The notes: a model not told the origin generated them from the sequence alone. A DNA stretch of 64,000 nt from Danxiaibacter sp048498555 (GCA_048498555.1 JBEHXT010000012.1:62001-126000), one strand, 5' to 3'. Positions 44,222-54,037 are shown, counted from the first letter of the stretch. A program made the numbers and translations.

Positions 44222-47200
44222 TTATTCAAGTGACTGGATTTTTCCACTTGCTGATTTACCTCCTACGGTTAGTTTATAAACCAGCATTGAGTTTGTTGCA
44301 ACAGGAAGAGTATATTGAACATCTCTTGCAACACCTGCGTCAAGCCTACCTTCAAAAGCATTTCCCAATTTCTGTCCTGAGATATTGTATACCTCAAGCA
44401 CGCCCTTACCGGAAACTGAAGAAGTTATTCTGAAGTTCACTTTTTTCTGGAATGGATTAGGATAAGCTTTCACCTGTAACCCGTTGCTGTTTGTGGTTGC
44501 AGGAGTTACTTTCTTATTCTGGCTCACATTCGCAGGTGCAATACTCTTTTGTTGTGTAACCCTTGCAGGTTTTTGAACTGCAGTTGTATTAACTTTTACA
44601 AGAGGAGTTACGTTTTGAACAAAAGTGATGTGCTGTACACAAGTGCCTACGTTACCTGCAGCATCCACTGCTGTCCACGTACGATCAATATTTGTACTAC
44701 CTGCGCATGCTGAACCTGCAGCTGGTGCATCAGTGTAGAATATATTGAGTTCTGCGGCAGAAGAGCAATTGTCAGTAGCTGTAGCTGTTCCAGTGTTAGA
44801 TGGATCAGTAGATTCGCCACAATTCAATTGTTTGTCTTGCGGGCAACTAACTATTGGCGCTGTACGGTCTGTTACAGTGATGTGCTGTACACAAGTTGTT
44901 GTGTTGCCGCAACCATCAGTAGCAGTCCATGTGCGTGTGATGAGTGTATAGCAATTTACAGAACTTGTTACATCCTTGTGAGTAAGTGTTGGTGTACCAC
45001 AATTATCTGAAGCTACTGGTGTACCAGTGCCTGTAGTGTCTGTATCGCCTCCACATTCAACCTTACGGTCAGGTATGCAAGCAATAGTTGGCGGAGTTAC
45101 ATCATGTACAGTAATTGTTTGTTGACAAGTAGAGAAATTACCGCATGCATCTGTAGCCTTGTATGTACGGATAATGGTCTTAGGACAGCTACCAGAAGCT
45201 TCATCTTTCACAAATACAACAGTTACTTTACCATTGCAATTATCAGTTGCGGTAACTGAAGTAGGATCTGGCAATGGAACATCGCCATCACATTCAACAG
45301 TTACAGGAGCAGGACATGTAATTGATGGAGCAGTTGTGTCTATATATGTGATATGCTGCACACATTCGCTAAAGTTACCGCATGCATCTGTAGCTCTCCA
45401 TGTACGATCTACGCCAGCTATGCCTGCGCAAGAAGCCGGAGTGGCCACATCTGTATGAGATATTGTTACATTACCACCGCAATTATCAACACCGGTTGCA
45501 GTTCCTGTATTGGCAGGATCAGAAGAAGCACCGCATGTTAATTGTTTGTCGCCAGGACAAGTGATCACAGGAGCAATTGTATCAATAAATGTAATGTGCT
45601 GTACACATTCACTAAAGTTACCGCATCCGTCTGTAGCTCTCCATGTTCTGTCAATACCGGCCTTACCAGCACAACTAACAGCTGTAGCTACGTCTGAGTA
45701 GGTAATAGTTACGTTAGCGTCACCACAAGCGTCTGTAGCGGTAGCAGATCCTGTATGTGCAGTATCTGATGCTGCATCACATAGTAATTGCTTGTCGCCG
45801 GGACACTTGATCACAGGAGCAATTGTGTCTATATAAGTGATATGCTGTACACATGTGCTGAAGTTACCGCATGCATCTGTTGCTCTCCATGTACGGTCTA
45901 TGCCAGGTATTCCGGCACAAGAAGCCGCAGTGGCTACGTCTGTATGAGTTATTATTACGGTACCGCCACAATTATCAACAGCAGTTGCTTTTCCTGTGTG
46001 TACTGTATCGCTAGGATCGCCGCATGTTAATTGTTTGTCGCCAGGACAAGTGATAACAGGAGCAATTGTATCTATAAATGTAATGTGCTGTATGCAAGTG
46101 CTGAAATTACCACATGCATCCATCGCTTTCCATTTTCTATCGATGCCTGCTAATCCATTACAAGCAGCTGCTGTTGCGGAGTCTGTATAAGTTATTGCTA
46201 CAGTTCCACCGCAATTATCAGTTGCAGTTGCCTTGCCAGTCTTGGAAGTATCTGAAGCTGCACCGCAGAGAAGTTGCTTGTCACCCGGACAAGTAATGAC
46301 GGGAGCTATGGTATCCTTAACAAGTACTTCTTTGCTACAAGTACTTGAGCAACCGCTCGCATTGCTGCTTGTTAATCCTAATGTAAAGGACTTATTACAA
46401 TCATTGCCAGCTGTAACGGTTACAGACGAACTACTATCACTGCCAACAATAGTACCATTGCCAATAATGGTCCATTTGTATTTAGTGCCTCCTGTTGCGC
46501 TGTATGTATTTCCAGTTGACCGCGGACAAAGTGGGCCGTCGGGACCTGAAATATTACATGTCGTAAGCGGATTGATTACTACTATAGCACTGTCTTTCTT
46601 ATTACATCCATTACCGCTGTTAAACGTATAGTAAACCGTGTAAGTGCCCGCTTGACTATTACCAAGGTCTATTTCTCCCGTGCTTGTATTTATAGTTAGG
46701 CCAACTTTATTCACAGAGAATGTACCACCTAAAATACCGGTCAAAGTAACAGCGGCTTTACCGGAAGCACAGAATGGCCCTGCATAGCCAATTTTGGCTG
46801 TACCAAAACTAAAGGAGACAGGTATCGGATCAACAAAATCTTTTAACGCAGCGGTAGTAACGTTAGACGCTTTTGTTTTCACCCAAAGGGTTTTAACATT
46901 CAAACCAAGGCAGGGGTCTATAGAACCCAACACCGCGGTAATATTGATGGCTGCTTCAACAAATGCGAATGCCGGATATGTGGTAGAACCGAAGGCGCCG
47001 AAAGGCACACTTTCCGGGTTGGCATTGGTCATTGCAAACGCAACAGTTGATGGAGGCGTAAACTGCACAAATCCGAAATTACCACCACCCAATGATTGCC
47101 ATTTATAAAAGAACACGTTGGCAACAGCACCGCCATTGGTGTATTCCATAGAAATAACCAGGTCGTTGATGGTTCTACCGCCAGCAGGCCCGCCGCCAGT

Positions 47201-47767
47201 AAAAGTACCATTGGCATTTCTAACCAGTGTATTCTGTAAAAATTCAAAATCGATATAACTTGTCCCGCTTTGAAAAAGACGGTCGCCACCAATCATAATC
47301 CATTGGTTATTGCTCGCATCTTTCGATACGTGGTACATAGCGTTGTTAATATCATTCTTATTAGGCGCTGAACTTGGAAACCAACGCAGTGCACCAACGG
47401 TGTCGTTGAACTTGCTTCCACTTGTAAAAATGAGATCTGCGGCGCTATTATAGGCATCGCGTTTAAGCCCCGTCGTCGCGGCATTAAATGGATTGCCGGC
47501 ATAAGAAAGTACACTGTCTCCGGTTCCTCCCGGCCCAAATACCCAGTCACCCTCATTAGCAGTAGGCGTATTGGCTTTTAAACCACCGTCAATACGAAAT
47601 CCTCCTTTAGGCGGGTTAACGGGTGCTAATTGTGCAAGCGCCTGGTAAGAATAAAGAAGTAATGTGGCAAGCAAAAGTGGGATTGCTTTTTTAAAGAGGC
47701 GGATTTCTTTTATACATCGCTTCCATAAAAAAGGGGTATGAATATTTATTTCATGAAGAGTAAACAT
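44222..47767 (-). CDS. Large T9SS-exported surface protein with seven Cys-rich HYR-like repeats
   Basis: An 1181-residue secreted protein. After a long basic N-terminal segment, a hydrophobic signal (residues about 30-45, ending QALAQ) is followed by a roughly 290-residue domain (GGFRIDGGLKAN onward), a PKD-like region (about 330-480), seven repeats of 78-85 residues from residue 485 to about 1049, and a T9SS type A tail (VKAYPNPFQKKVNFRI, GVLEVYNISGQKL, MLVYKLTVGGKSASGKIQS). Each repeat carries six cysteines at fixed places (ITCPGDKQL, DNCGG, DACGNFSTC). Such proteins are adhesins or matrix components on the cell surface. The start at 47767 is the only in-frame ATG before the signal. It is followed by a terminator and a decayed copy of its own end. 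Confidence 0.88.
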   Translation of the reverse strand: MFTLHEINIHTPFLWKRCIKEIRLFKKAIPLLLATLLLYSYQALAQLAPVNPPKGGFRIDGGLKANTPTANEGDWVFGPGGTGDSVLSYAGNPFNAATTGLKRDAYNSAADLIFTSGSKFNDTVGALRWFPSSAPNKNDINNAMYHVSKDASNNQWIMIGGDRLFQSGTSYIDFEFLQNTLVRNANGTFTGGGPAGGRTINDLVISMEYTNGGAVANVFFYKWQSLGGGNFGFVQFTPPSTVAFAMTNANPESVPFGAFGSTTYPAFAFVEAAINITAVLGSIDPCLGLNVKTLWVKTKASNVTTAALKDFVDPIPVSFSFGTAKIGYAGPFCASGKAAVTLTGILGGTFSVNKVGLTINTSTGEIDLGNSQAGTYTVYYTFNSGNGCNKKDSAIVVINPLTTCNISGPDGPLCPRSTGNTYSATGGTKYKWTIIGNGTIVGSDSSSSVTVTAGNDCNKSFTLGLTSSNASGCSSTCSKEVLVKDTIAPVITCPGDKQLLCGAASDTSKTGKATATDNCGGTVAITYTDSATAAACNGLAGIDRKWKAMDACGNFSTCIQHITFIDTIAPVITCPGDKQLTCGDPSDTVHTGKATAVDNCGGTVIITHTDVATAASCAGIPGIDRTWRATDACGNFSTCVQHITYIDTIAPVIKCPGDKQLLCDAASDTAHTGSATATDACGDANVTITYSDVATAVSCAGKAGIDRTWRATDGCGNFSECVQHITFIDTIAPVITCPGDKQLTCGASSDPANTGTATGVDNCGGNVTISHTDVATPASCAGIAGVDRTWRATDACGNFSECVQHITYIDTTAPSITCPAPVTVECDGDVPLPDPTSVTATDNCNGKVTVVFVKDEASGSCPKTIIRTYKATDACGNFSTCQQTITVHDVTPPTIACIPDRKVECGGDTDTTGTGTPVASDNCGTPTLTHKDVTSSVNCYTLITRTWTATDGCGNTTTCVQHITVTDRTAPIVSCPQDKQLNCGESTDPSNTGTATATDNCSSAAELNIFYTDAPAAGSACAGSTNIDRTWTAVDAAGNVGTCVQHITFVQNVTPLVKVNTTAVQKPARVTQQKSIAPANVSQNKKVTPATTNSNGLQVKAYPNPFQKKVNFRITSSVSGKGVLEVYNISGQKLGNAFEGRLDAGVARDVQYTLPVATNSMLVYKLTVGGKSASGKIQSLE
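44618..46315 (-). repeat. Seven tandem coding repeats, about 243 bp each
   Basis: Within the surface-protein gene. Repeats 1-4 (residues 485 to about 809) are close copies; 5-7 are more diverged. Repeats 1 and 3 share QLLC and end HITFI, repeats 2 and 4 share QLTC and end HITYI, and 46026-46089 matches 45540-45603 with only two differences, so a two-repeat block of about 486 bp was duplicated. Confidence 0.9.
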
Positions 47768-48399
47768 AGATCACGTTTTTATGATGTTGGGGTAATAGAA
47801 TGGCCACTACACCCATAAGAACACCAATAGTGTGTATGGCTGATTTATTTTCGAAAGGGTATTTGCAAGGGCATAATATGATAATATATTATGCCCATCT
47901 TCGCAAGCGTATTCGCCTCACGAAAAGGGCCGCGCTATATAGGAGAAAATAAATATAGGGATTGACGGGCCGGATTAATAATTTAAGCGGTTCGTTGAAA
48001 AATTGTTGCAGGGGTATCGAACGTTTATTGTTCGTTATACATTGGGTACAATACATAAATGTACGCTTGATTCAAATGAATAATTCCAGTCAATAGAATA
48101 TATACCACCGCTTACAGCGATGACACTTCATTTACGAAACCAGCACATACATCGGATACATGAAATCCTCTTAGCTCAAGGTTTGATTCAGAGAATATTG
48201 GGGTTGAAGTTCACTGGGGGCAAGCATTTGCGGAGTGACTACAAGTAGGAAAGCTAACAACATTTTTTTGTTTATGCAATAGTTAAAACGAAATTAATTT
48301 TTATTAAAGCTTGTTGTAAAAATTCATGCAATCGATAGCTGAAAGCTTTAGCCAAAGAATAATGACCTTGGCTAAAAGCCAGCTGCAGCAATGCTTGTG
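47768..48399. other. 632-base spacer with a perfect hairpin
   Basis: No credible gene. A perfect 11-bp stem (GGGCATAATAT at 47869-47879 with 47886-47896, loop of 6) lies about 100 bases upstream of the surface-protein start, probably in its leader or promoter. 48330-48385 contains loose AAAGCTTTAGCCAAAG-type words. Otherwise A+T-rich and featureless. Confidence 0.55.
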
Positions 48400-50391
48400 T
48401 TATTCCGGAATAAATAAAATCGCATCCGCAACAACTCTTCCTTCTGCTTTTTCATTGCTGATTTCTACATAAGCATTGCTTCCATTTTTCAGATCATACA
48501 TACCAAGATCAATCCACTCGCCAGAAGTTTGCCCTTCAACTTTTACAGCGGCTGCATCAATTGTATGCATGTGTTTATTAGCTCCATCAAAAACGATTAC
48601 ATGCGTTTGAGGCGCACCATTCTCTAATTTCGGCAGATAGCTATATACATGATATTTTCCTCCCACTGATATCTCCGCATTAAAACGAACACCTGCTGGT
48701 TCTGCTCCTTTATTTTCATTTACATAAAGGGAAGGGCCATAAGAACCGCTGTGTTGTTTCTTCCAATCACCGGTAACCACTACATGTTTTGCATCATCAT
48801 TATCCACCAGTATTTCCTGGATCTTTCCATTCACCAATGGATTACCCAGCAACGATTGCTGTACTTTTTTTACATTCACCTGCTGAACAGAAGTGTTTGT
48901 ATTCAACGCTTCAACCGCAGCTACTGCTGCAGACTGAGCCAGCTCCATAAATACAGGCTCCATTCTTATAGAACCGTAAGCAATATGCGTTGCAGATAAG
49001 CAAACAGGCACAAATAAGTTTTTGCATTCATCGGCTTTTGGAATGATGGACCTGTACGATATTGGATAAGGGCCAAAGCCTCCAATCTGCACATCGCCTT
49101 CATTTTTTACCATACCATTTACAACAATGCGCTGGCAATTATGAGAATCCATTGTGTAAGCAGCCATGCCTATGCCATCGCTCACAGTTTCGCGTGCTTC
49201 GCAATTGGCCTGCGTCATAACATACGCACCTTTCATGCGGCGTGCTTCTCTTATGTATAATTGTGGTGTCCAGTTACCATTATCTGTATACTCATCTTTC
49301 GGATAGCCCCATTGCAACATCAGCTCACGCAAATGTTGCGGCATACGAGGATCATGGCCAACGAAATACAAAAAGCCTTTTGTATAGTCTTCATGCTTTT
49401 TGATAATCGCTTTTCTTGCTGCGGCATCACCTTCGGGATAAGCGTAGTTCTCTCCTATCATGTCTGTTGAGAAAGCGCCATTATTATTGATATCAGTTTT
49501 ATGATTCGGCATTAAATCAACTTTCATAATACCATTCAGATCTTTCGCAGGCCGCTTGTCCAGCACACGTAACAGCAGTTCATAACGCGTAGGATCATAG
49601 CCTTCCGGTTTCGTGATCTCTATACGGTTAGCAGGATCACTTGTCAGGCAAATCCTGAAATTGTATGTCTGCACTTTTTTATCTCCGGCACCAATGGTAC
49701 CTAATGGCTCCGGGCTGATGCCCCACAAAAGTCCGCTTGAAGGGTTGGCTGGATTTTTATAAGGGTTAACACTATCCGGAAACTGGTGTTTATCGCGAAG
49801 CTGTATTCCATTGTATGTTTCTTTATAATCCGCATTTGCTTCGCGGCCCACAATATAGGGTACGCCAGCCTTCGCCATCAAATCGCCTTCGTAAGAACAA
49901 TCAATGAACATTCCCGCGCTAACCTGCAAATGCTTTCCATTATTTACATTCTCTACTTCTATTTCTGCAATTGAGCCATTTACTTTTTTTACATTTTTCA
50001 ATCTGTGTTGATAACGAATATTCAATTGCGCTTCATCAACATATTGCTGAAAAATCTGCAGCGCAACTTTTGGCTCAAAGATCCATTGTTCAAACCGGCC
50101 GTAATGTTTGCCGATGCGGCGGTAATAATCTCTCGCTAAACCAGTGATCGCATATTTATTACCAATGTCTGTATAACCAAGGCCGCCTGTTGTGAGGCCA
50201 CCAAGCCTTGTACCTGGTTCTATCAGCAACACAGTCTTGTTTAATTTCTTTGCTGTGTATGCTGCGATAACACCTGCAGATGTGCCGCCGTAAATGCATA
50301 CATCAACTTTTTCAATAGACTGGGCCGATAAATTCTTTGTTGCAAAAACCAATATTAAGCCGAGCAACAAGCCATTCTTAAAAGCAATCAT
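48400..50391 (-). CDS. Secreted FAD-dependent oxidoreductase with golvesin-like C-terminal domain
   Basis: A 663-residue exported flavoprotein (signal peptide ending NLSAQ). The N terminus is the FAD-binding Rossmann fold: VDVCIYGGTSAGVIAAYTAK, then LLIEPGTRLGGLTTGGLGYT (FAD_oxidored type), with FIDCSYEGDLMAKAGVPY at about residue 165 and a cofactor-closing block AAVAAVEALN near 490. The last 130 residues (IQEILVDNDDAKHVVVTGDW, GKYHVYSYLPK, VVADAILFIPE) form a golvesin/xanthan-lyase-like beta domain that often binds carbohydrate. Proteins of this make-up are common in polysaccharide loci; the oxidised substrate is unknown. It is the next gene after the uronate operon but beyond a terminator. 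Confidence 0.9.
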   Translation of the reverse strand: MIAFKNGLLLGLILVFATKNLSAQSIEKVDVCIYGGTSAGVIAAYTAKKLNKTVLLIEPGTRLGGLTTGGLGYTDIGNKYAITGLARDYYRRIGKHYGRFEQWIFEPKVALQIFQQYVDEAQLNIRYQHRLKNVKKVNGSIAEIEVENVNNGKHLQVSAGMFIDCSYEGDLMAKAGVPYIVGREANADYKETYNGIQLRDKHQFPDSVNPYKNPANPSSGLLWGISPEPLGTIGAGDKKVQTYNFRICLTSDPANRIEITKPEGYDPTRYELLLRVLDKRPAKDLNGIMKVDLMPNHKTDINNNGAFSTDMIGENYAYPEGDAAARKAIIKKHEDYTKGFLYFVGHDPRMPQHLRELMLQWGYPKDEYTDNGNWTPQLYIREARRMKGAYVMTQANCEARETVSDGIGMAAYTMDSHNCQRIVVNGMVKNEGDVQIGGFGPYPISYRSIIPKADECKNLFVPVCLSATHIAYGSIRMEPVFMELAQSAAVAAVEALNTNTSVQQVNVKKVQQSLLGNPLVNGKIQEILVDNDDAKHVVVTGDWKKQHSGSYGPSLYVNENKGAEPAGVRFNAEISVGGKYHVYSYLPKLENGAPQTHVIVFDGANKHMHTIDAAAVKVEGQTSGEWIDLGMYDLKNGSNAYVEISNEKAEGRVVADAILFIPE

Positions 50392-50452
50392 GAGTGATTT
50401 GAATTAAATGATTTTTGAAGCAGTTTTGTTAGATGGATAAATATAAGGTTTA

Positions 50453-50560
50453 TTCAGGTATAAGGCGAAGGTGTAAGGCTTAAGGTGTGAGGTGTGAGGC
50501 GAAAGGTCTAAGGCTTATTGTGCGAGGCTTATGAAGTGAGGTTTCTGGCGGAAGGCTTCA
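50453..50560 (+). repeat. AGGTGTAAGG-class degenerate array
   Basis: About a dozen purine-rich words (AGGTATAAGGCGA, AGGTGTAAGGC, TTAAGGTGTGAGG and similar) in one orientation, between the FAD gene and the MFS gene. An open frame on the opposite strand here, reaching into the MFS gene, is not a gene. Confidence 0.7.
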
Positions 50561-50625
50561 GGTATGTGCTTTAAGCTAGCGGTGATTGAAGCTCAGCCTT
50601 CCTCAAAAGCCATACAAAAAAACAT

Positions 50626-50654
50626 AAAAAAAGCTGCATCGTTTTGGATGCAGC
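50626..50654 (-). terminator. Terminator of the kdgK-eda-MFS operon
   Basis: On the - strand GCTGCATC (50647-50654) pairs with GATGCAGC (50633-50640), loop 6, followed by T residues to 50626. Confidence 0.9.
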
Positions 50655-50698
50655 CTTCAATTTATTAGGCACTTTTTTTACTTTTCTAACTGTTGCCC

Positions 50699-52030
50699 TT
50701 ACATTTCTACCCTTCTCATTTTCGGTACAAGTAAATGCATGATCGTCCAGGTAACAAGATAAGCGGAACCACAAATTACAAACATGATGCTATAACCTGT
50801 TTGAATATGCCCCAATGCCTTATAATGATCGAACAAGGCACCGGCAAGTTTCGCGATGATTATTCCACCCACGGCGCCAAACATACCGCCAATACCGGTA
50901 ATTGCACCCAGCGTATGTTTAGGAAACAGATCACTTGCCACGGTGAAGATATTAGCGCTCCAGGCCTGGTGCGCAGCCATAGCTATACTAATAATACACA
51001 CGGCGACCCACATGTTAGATCCGCCGAAGTATTGCGCTGTTATTACAGGCAATGCGCAGCATGCATAAATGAGCATAGATCTTTTACGTGCGGCGAAAAC
51101 AGATGAACCATTTTTGATCAATCGTAATGGCAGCCATCCGCCGCCTATGCTTCCGAGCGTAGCAATAGTGTAGGCCACAGCAACAGGAAAAGCTTTATCA
51201 GTAGAACTAAGGCCGTATTGCTTTTCTAATATATCAGGTAACCAGAACAAGAAAAACCACCACATAGGGTCTGTTAAGCCTTTACCTATTGCAAACGCCC
51301 ATGTTTGCCTGTATTGAAGCAATTTGCCCCATGAAACTTTTTCGTGTTTTACTTCCTCTGCATTTTGAATCTCATCCTTATCACTGTGGATATAATCAAA
51401 TTCTGCTTTACTTAATTTCTTTTGTTTTTTAGGCACTTCATATAATACGAACCAGAAAATAAGCCATACAAAACCAATCAGGCCGGTGATTACAAAAGCT
51501 GCTTTCCAACCCATTTTCTGGGCGATAAACGGAACAGAAAGCGGGGCTACAATGGCGCCGATATTTGTACCGGAATTAAATATACCGGTTGCAAGTGCAC
51601 GCTCTTTTTTAGGAAACCATTCTGCTACCGTTTTAATAGCAGCAGGAAAGTTGCCGGATTCTGTTACACCTAAAAATCCCCTGGCAACAAAAAAGCCCAG
51701 TGTACTTGTTACCAGGCCGTGGCCCAGGGCTGCAAGGCTCCATAAGGCTGTAGCTAAAGCGTATCCGATCTTAGTGCCAAGTTTATCAATCAACCTGCCG
51801 GCGCCTATCATACCCAGCGCATAGCATAATTGAAAACAGGTTACCAGGTTGGCATAGTCTGTTTCGCTCCAGGTAAATTCTTTTTCCAGTGTTGATTTCA
51901 ATAGGCTAATCACCTGTCTGTCCAGGTAGTTAATGGTGGTGGCAAAGAAAATAAGCGCACAAATTGTCCAGCGGTATTTTCCTATAGCAACTTTTTCAAT
52001 GGCGGGAGGCGTGCTCGTTGTATACATCAA
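50699..52030 (-). CDS. ExuT-like hexuronate MFS transporter
   Basis: A 443-residue major facilitator with twelve helices of the anion:cation symporter (ACS) subfamily that takes up glucuronate or galacturonate. Motifs: INYLDRQVISLL in helix 1, GRLIDKLGTKIGYALAT between helices 2 and 3, FLGVTESGNFPAAIKTVAEW in helix 4, PKKERALATGIFNSGTNIGA, and MWWFFLFWLPDILEKQYG. The residues FPAAIKTVAEWFP are close to those of ExuT. It lies three bases behind eda in the same operon as kdgK, which fits uptake of the sugar acid degraded by those enzymes. A second ATG three bases in is an equally good start. Substrate from context: uronate or ketodeoxygluconate. Confidence 0.9.
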   Translation of the reverse strand: MMYTTSTPPAIEKVAIGKYRWTICALIFFATTINYLDRQVISLLKSTLEKEFTWSETDYANLVTCFQLCYALGMIGAGRLIDKLGTKIGYALATALWSLAALGHGLVTSTLGFFVARGFLGVTESGNFPAAIKTVAEWFPKKERALATGIFNSGTNIGAIVAPLSVPFIAQKMGWKAAFVITGLIGFVWLIFWFVLYEVPKKQKKLSKAEFDYIHSDKDEIQNAEEVKHEKVSWGKLLQYRQTWAFAIGKGLTDPMWWFFLFWLPDILEKQYGLSSTDKAFPVAVAYTIATLGSIGGGWLPLRLIKNGSSVFAARKRSMLIYACCALPVITAQYFGGSNMWVAVCIISIAMAAHQAWSANIFTVASDLFPKHTLGAITGIGGMFGAVGGIIIAKLAGALFDHYKALGHIQTGYSIMFVICGSAYLVTWTIMHLLVPKMRRVEM

Positions 52031-52033
52031 TCG

Positions 52034-52696
52034 TTATTTTTTGATGGCTTGAATAGTTTCCAAAGCTTCTTTGGTTAGCGTAGTTATACTTGAATAATCT
52101 TTTTGTTGTAATAAACTTTTTGTGATCAGTTTGCTGCCCATACCTACGGCACAAACACCTGAATTAAACCATGCTTCAAGGTTTTGTTTATCTAATTCAA
52201 CGCCGCCGGTAGGCATAAAAAATAAGGTGGGAAATAACTCCTTAATGGATTGCACAAATGCCGGCCCCAACAAATTCCCCGGAAACAATTTAATAAAGGT
52301 TGCGCCCATGTTTTCGGCCTTGATAATTTCAGTAGGCGTCATGCAACCCGGAATCCAAAGCATCCTTAATGATTTTGCAGCTTCTGCCACTTCATCAATT
52401 ATACCCGGGCTTATAATAAAATCAGCGCCGGCATTAATGAATGCCAATGCAGCATGTTCATTTTTAATAGTGCCTATACCCAGGTACATATCTTTCAGTT
52501 CTGTATCACAAAGGTTTCTTAGCACAGCAAAGTTCTTTAGTGCCGCAGACCCTCTGTTAGTGTACTCCACGGCCCTTATACCCGCTGCATATAACGCGCG
52601 TAAAACATTTGCGCTCACTTCAGCACTTTCATTAAAAAACAGTGGTAACATTCCCTGCTGAGGTATTATATCCAGTATAGCCGATTTCTTATCCAT
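52034..52696 (-). CDS. eda: KDPG / KHG aldolase
   Basis: The enzyme splits 2-keto-3-deoxy-6-phosphogluconate into pyruvate and glyceraldehyde-3-phosphate through a Schiff base. The 220-residue TIM barrel has the expected residues: Glu44 in RAVEYTNRGS and Schiff-base Lys136 in ATFIKLFPGN; other blocks are LGIGTIKN, ADFIISPGI, IPGCMTPTEI and FFMPTGGVELDN-like FMPTGGVELDKQN. It is translationally coupled to kdgK: the eda start overlaps the kdgK end by eight bases, and the MFS gene follows after three. This is the last step of the uronate (Ashwell) pathway, and may also serve Entner-Doudoroff flux. Confidence 0.95.
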   Translation of the reverse strand: MDKKSAILDIIPQQGMLPLFFNESAEVSANVLRALYAAGIRAVEYTNRGSAALKNFAVLRNLCDTELKDMYLGIGTIKNEHAALAFINAGADFIISPGIIDEVAEAAKSLRMLWIPGCMTPTEIIKAENMGATFIKLFPGNLLGPAFVQSIKELFPTLFFMPTGGVELDKQNLEAWFNSGVCAVGMGSKLITKSLLQQKDYSSITTLTKEALETIQAIKK

Positions 52697-53708
52697 GATG
52701 AATTATTTTTTTACGTACATCTTCAATTGTCTGGTTTGTTGCATCTCCTATTTCACTCAGTTTGCCAAAAGCCGCAGCCGTTGCAAAGTCTATTACTTCC
52801 TGCGGCTGATGTTTGTGAAATAAGCCATATATCAATCCTGCCATAAAACAATCGCCGCTTCCTACCTTGTCTGTTATCGTATCTGCAACATATTCCGCGG
52901 AAACATGTTGCGCTTTATTTGTAAACAATGTTGTGTAATACCTGATTCCCTCTTCACCATTATCAAACCTGAATGTATTGGCCACGGTGTGGCACTTGTG
53001 AAAGGTTTCCTCAATTGCCCTGGATGTTTTTTCAGCATGCAACAAATAGGCTTCTTTTGTTCCTTTCTGGTGAATGTCGTGATCAATGTCAATTCCCAAT
53101 AAAGTATTTGCCGCCCAAATGTTTCCCATCACCATATCGCAATACTCAGCCAGCTCGCGCATTACCGATGCAGGCTTTTCTCCATATTGCCACAGCTTTG
53201 AACGATAATTAAGATCGACAGAAATAAATATTCCTTTTTTATGCGCCACTTCCAGTGCTTCTTTGCAAACATCAGCGGCTCTTCTGCTTAACGCCGGGCT
53301 TATGGCTGAAAAATGAAACCAGCTCACATCGTTGAAAACCGTATCCCAGTCTATTACACCGGTTGTTAGTTCTCCGAAAGATGAATATGCCCTGTCATAA
53401 ATTACGCCCGCATGCTTCAGGTCCGCTCCCTGCGGCAAATAATACAGGCCAATCCTTTCACCACCAAAATGAATAGCGGCAGTATCTATTTTTTTCTGCT
53501 TTAGTTCATCTACAATTTCCGTTGCCAGGTAGTTATGTGGCAAAGCCGTGCAATAACCTACCGGAACGTTCCATTTTGTTAATGCAGTAGCCACATTCAA
53601 TTCTGCACCACCTACATAAACGGACATCACATTATCACGCATCCATTTGCCATGCAACTGAGGAGACATGCGTAACAACAACTCGCCAAAACACAGTACT
53701 TTTTTCAT
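52689..53708 (-). CDS. kdgK: 2-Keto-3-deoxygluconate kinase
   Basis: A PfkB-family kinase of 339 residues that makes 2-keto-3-deoxy-6-phosphogluconate from 2-keto-3-deoxygluconate and ATP. Marks: KVLCFGELLLRMSP at the N terminus, YVGGAELNVATALTKWN (substrate loop), FISVDLNYRSKLW, and the anion hole GSGD at 283-286 with catalytic Asp286 in DKVGSGDCFMAGLIYG. It is first in the operon kdgK-eda-MFS and overlaps eda by eight bases. The nearest uronate gene, uxaC, is upstream beyond a repeat-filled spacer and presumably in a separate transcript of the same regulon. Confidence 0.95.
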   Translation of the reverse strand: MKKVLCFGELLLRMSPQLHGKWMRDNVMSVYVGGAELNVATALTKWNVPVGYCTALPHNYLATEIVDELKQKKIDTAAIHFGGERIGLYYLPQGADLKHAGVIYDRAYSSFGELTTGVIDWDTVFNDVSWFHFSAISPALSRRAADVCKEALEVAHKKGIFISVDLNYRSKLWQYGEKPASVMRELAEYCDMVMGNIWAANTLLGIDIDHDIHQKGTKEAYLLHAEKTSRAIEETFHKCHTVANTFRFDNGEEGIRYYTTLFTNKAQHVSAEYVADTITDKVGSGDCFMAGLIYGLFHKHQPQEVIDFATAAAFGKLSEIGDATNQTIEDVRKKIIHHG

Positions 53709-53865
53709 TGGTATGAGGTGTGAGGTATCAGGTGTAACGTGTCAGGTATCTGCAAATGCTGCATTCCTATACAAATCACATCTTTACTCAGACTTTTTGG
53801 ATTTTAGTTTTCAGTCTGCAGAGGCTTCAGGTATCAAGCGTAAGGTATCAGGAAGAACCTTATGT
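53709..53865. repeat. AGGTATCAGG-class arrays upstream of kdgK
   Basis: 53709-53748 (ATGAGGTGTGAGGTATCAGG, then GTGTCAGGTATC) and 53823-53855 (GGCTTCAGGTATC, AAGGTATCAGGAAG) are short runs of the same word class, both in the + orientation. They lie in the upstream DNA of the kdgK operon, where its promoter should be. Confidence 0.6.
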
Positions 53866-53972
53866 GCTGACGCCGAATTTCTATGCAGACTTTTGAATGT
53901 TAATTTTCCCGGCTTATGCCAGGAGTATTTTAATAAATTAAAAATTCTACTCTTTGTAATAACGGATAATGT

Positions 53973-54037
53973 ATGCTCTGCTAAGCCTCCGGGCTTTGCA
54001 GCCTACGCTATCACTTGAGGCGATTTCACAGCAAATC
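53973..54037 (+). repeat. Copy 1 of a GCCTCCNGGCTYTGCAG element
   Basis: About 65 bases beginning ATGCTCTGCTAAGCCTCC that align with 63757-63820 at roughly 70 % identity; the core is CTCTRCTRAGCCTCCRGGCT. Dispersed element of unknown nature, found only twice here. It lies about 50 bases past the end of uxaC. Confidence 0.5.

Noticed and set aside
44618..46315. Possible CRISPR array
   Set aside because: The regularly spaced repeats are long coding repeats of a secreted protein; repeat and spacer are not separable and no cas gene is present.
50571..50774. A small - strand frame overlapping the MFS end
   Set aside because: It crosses the operon terminator and the end of the MFS gene in another frame; no support.
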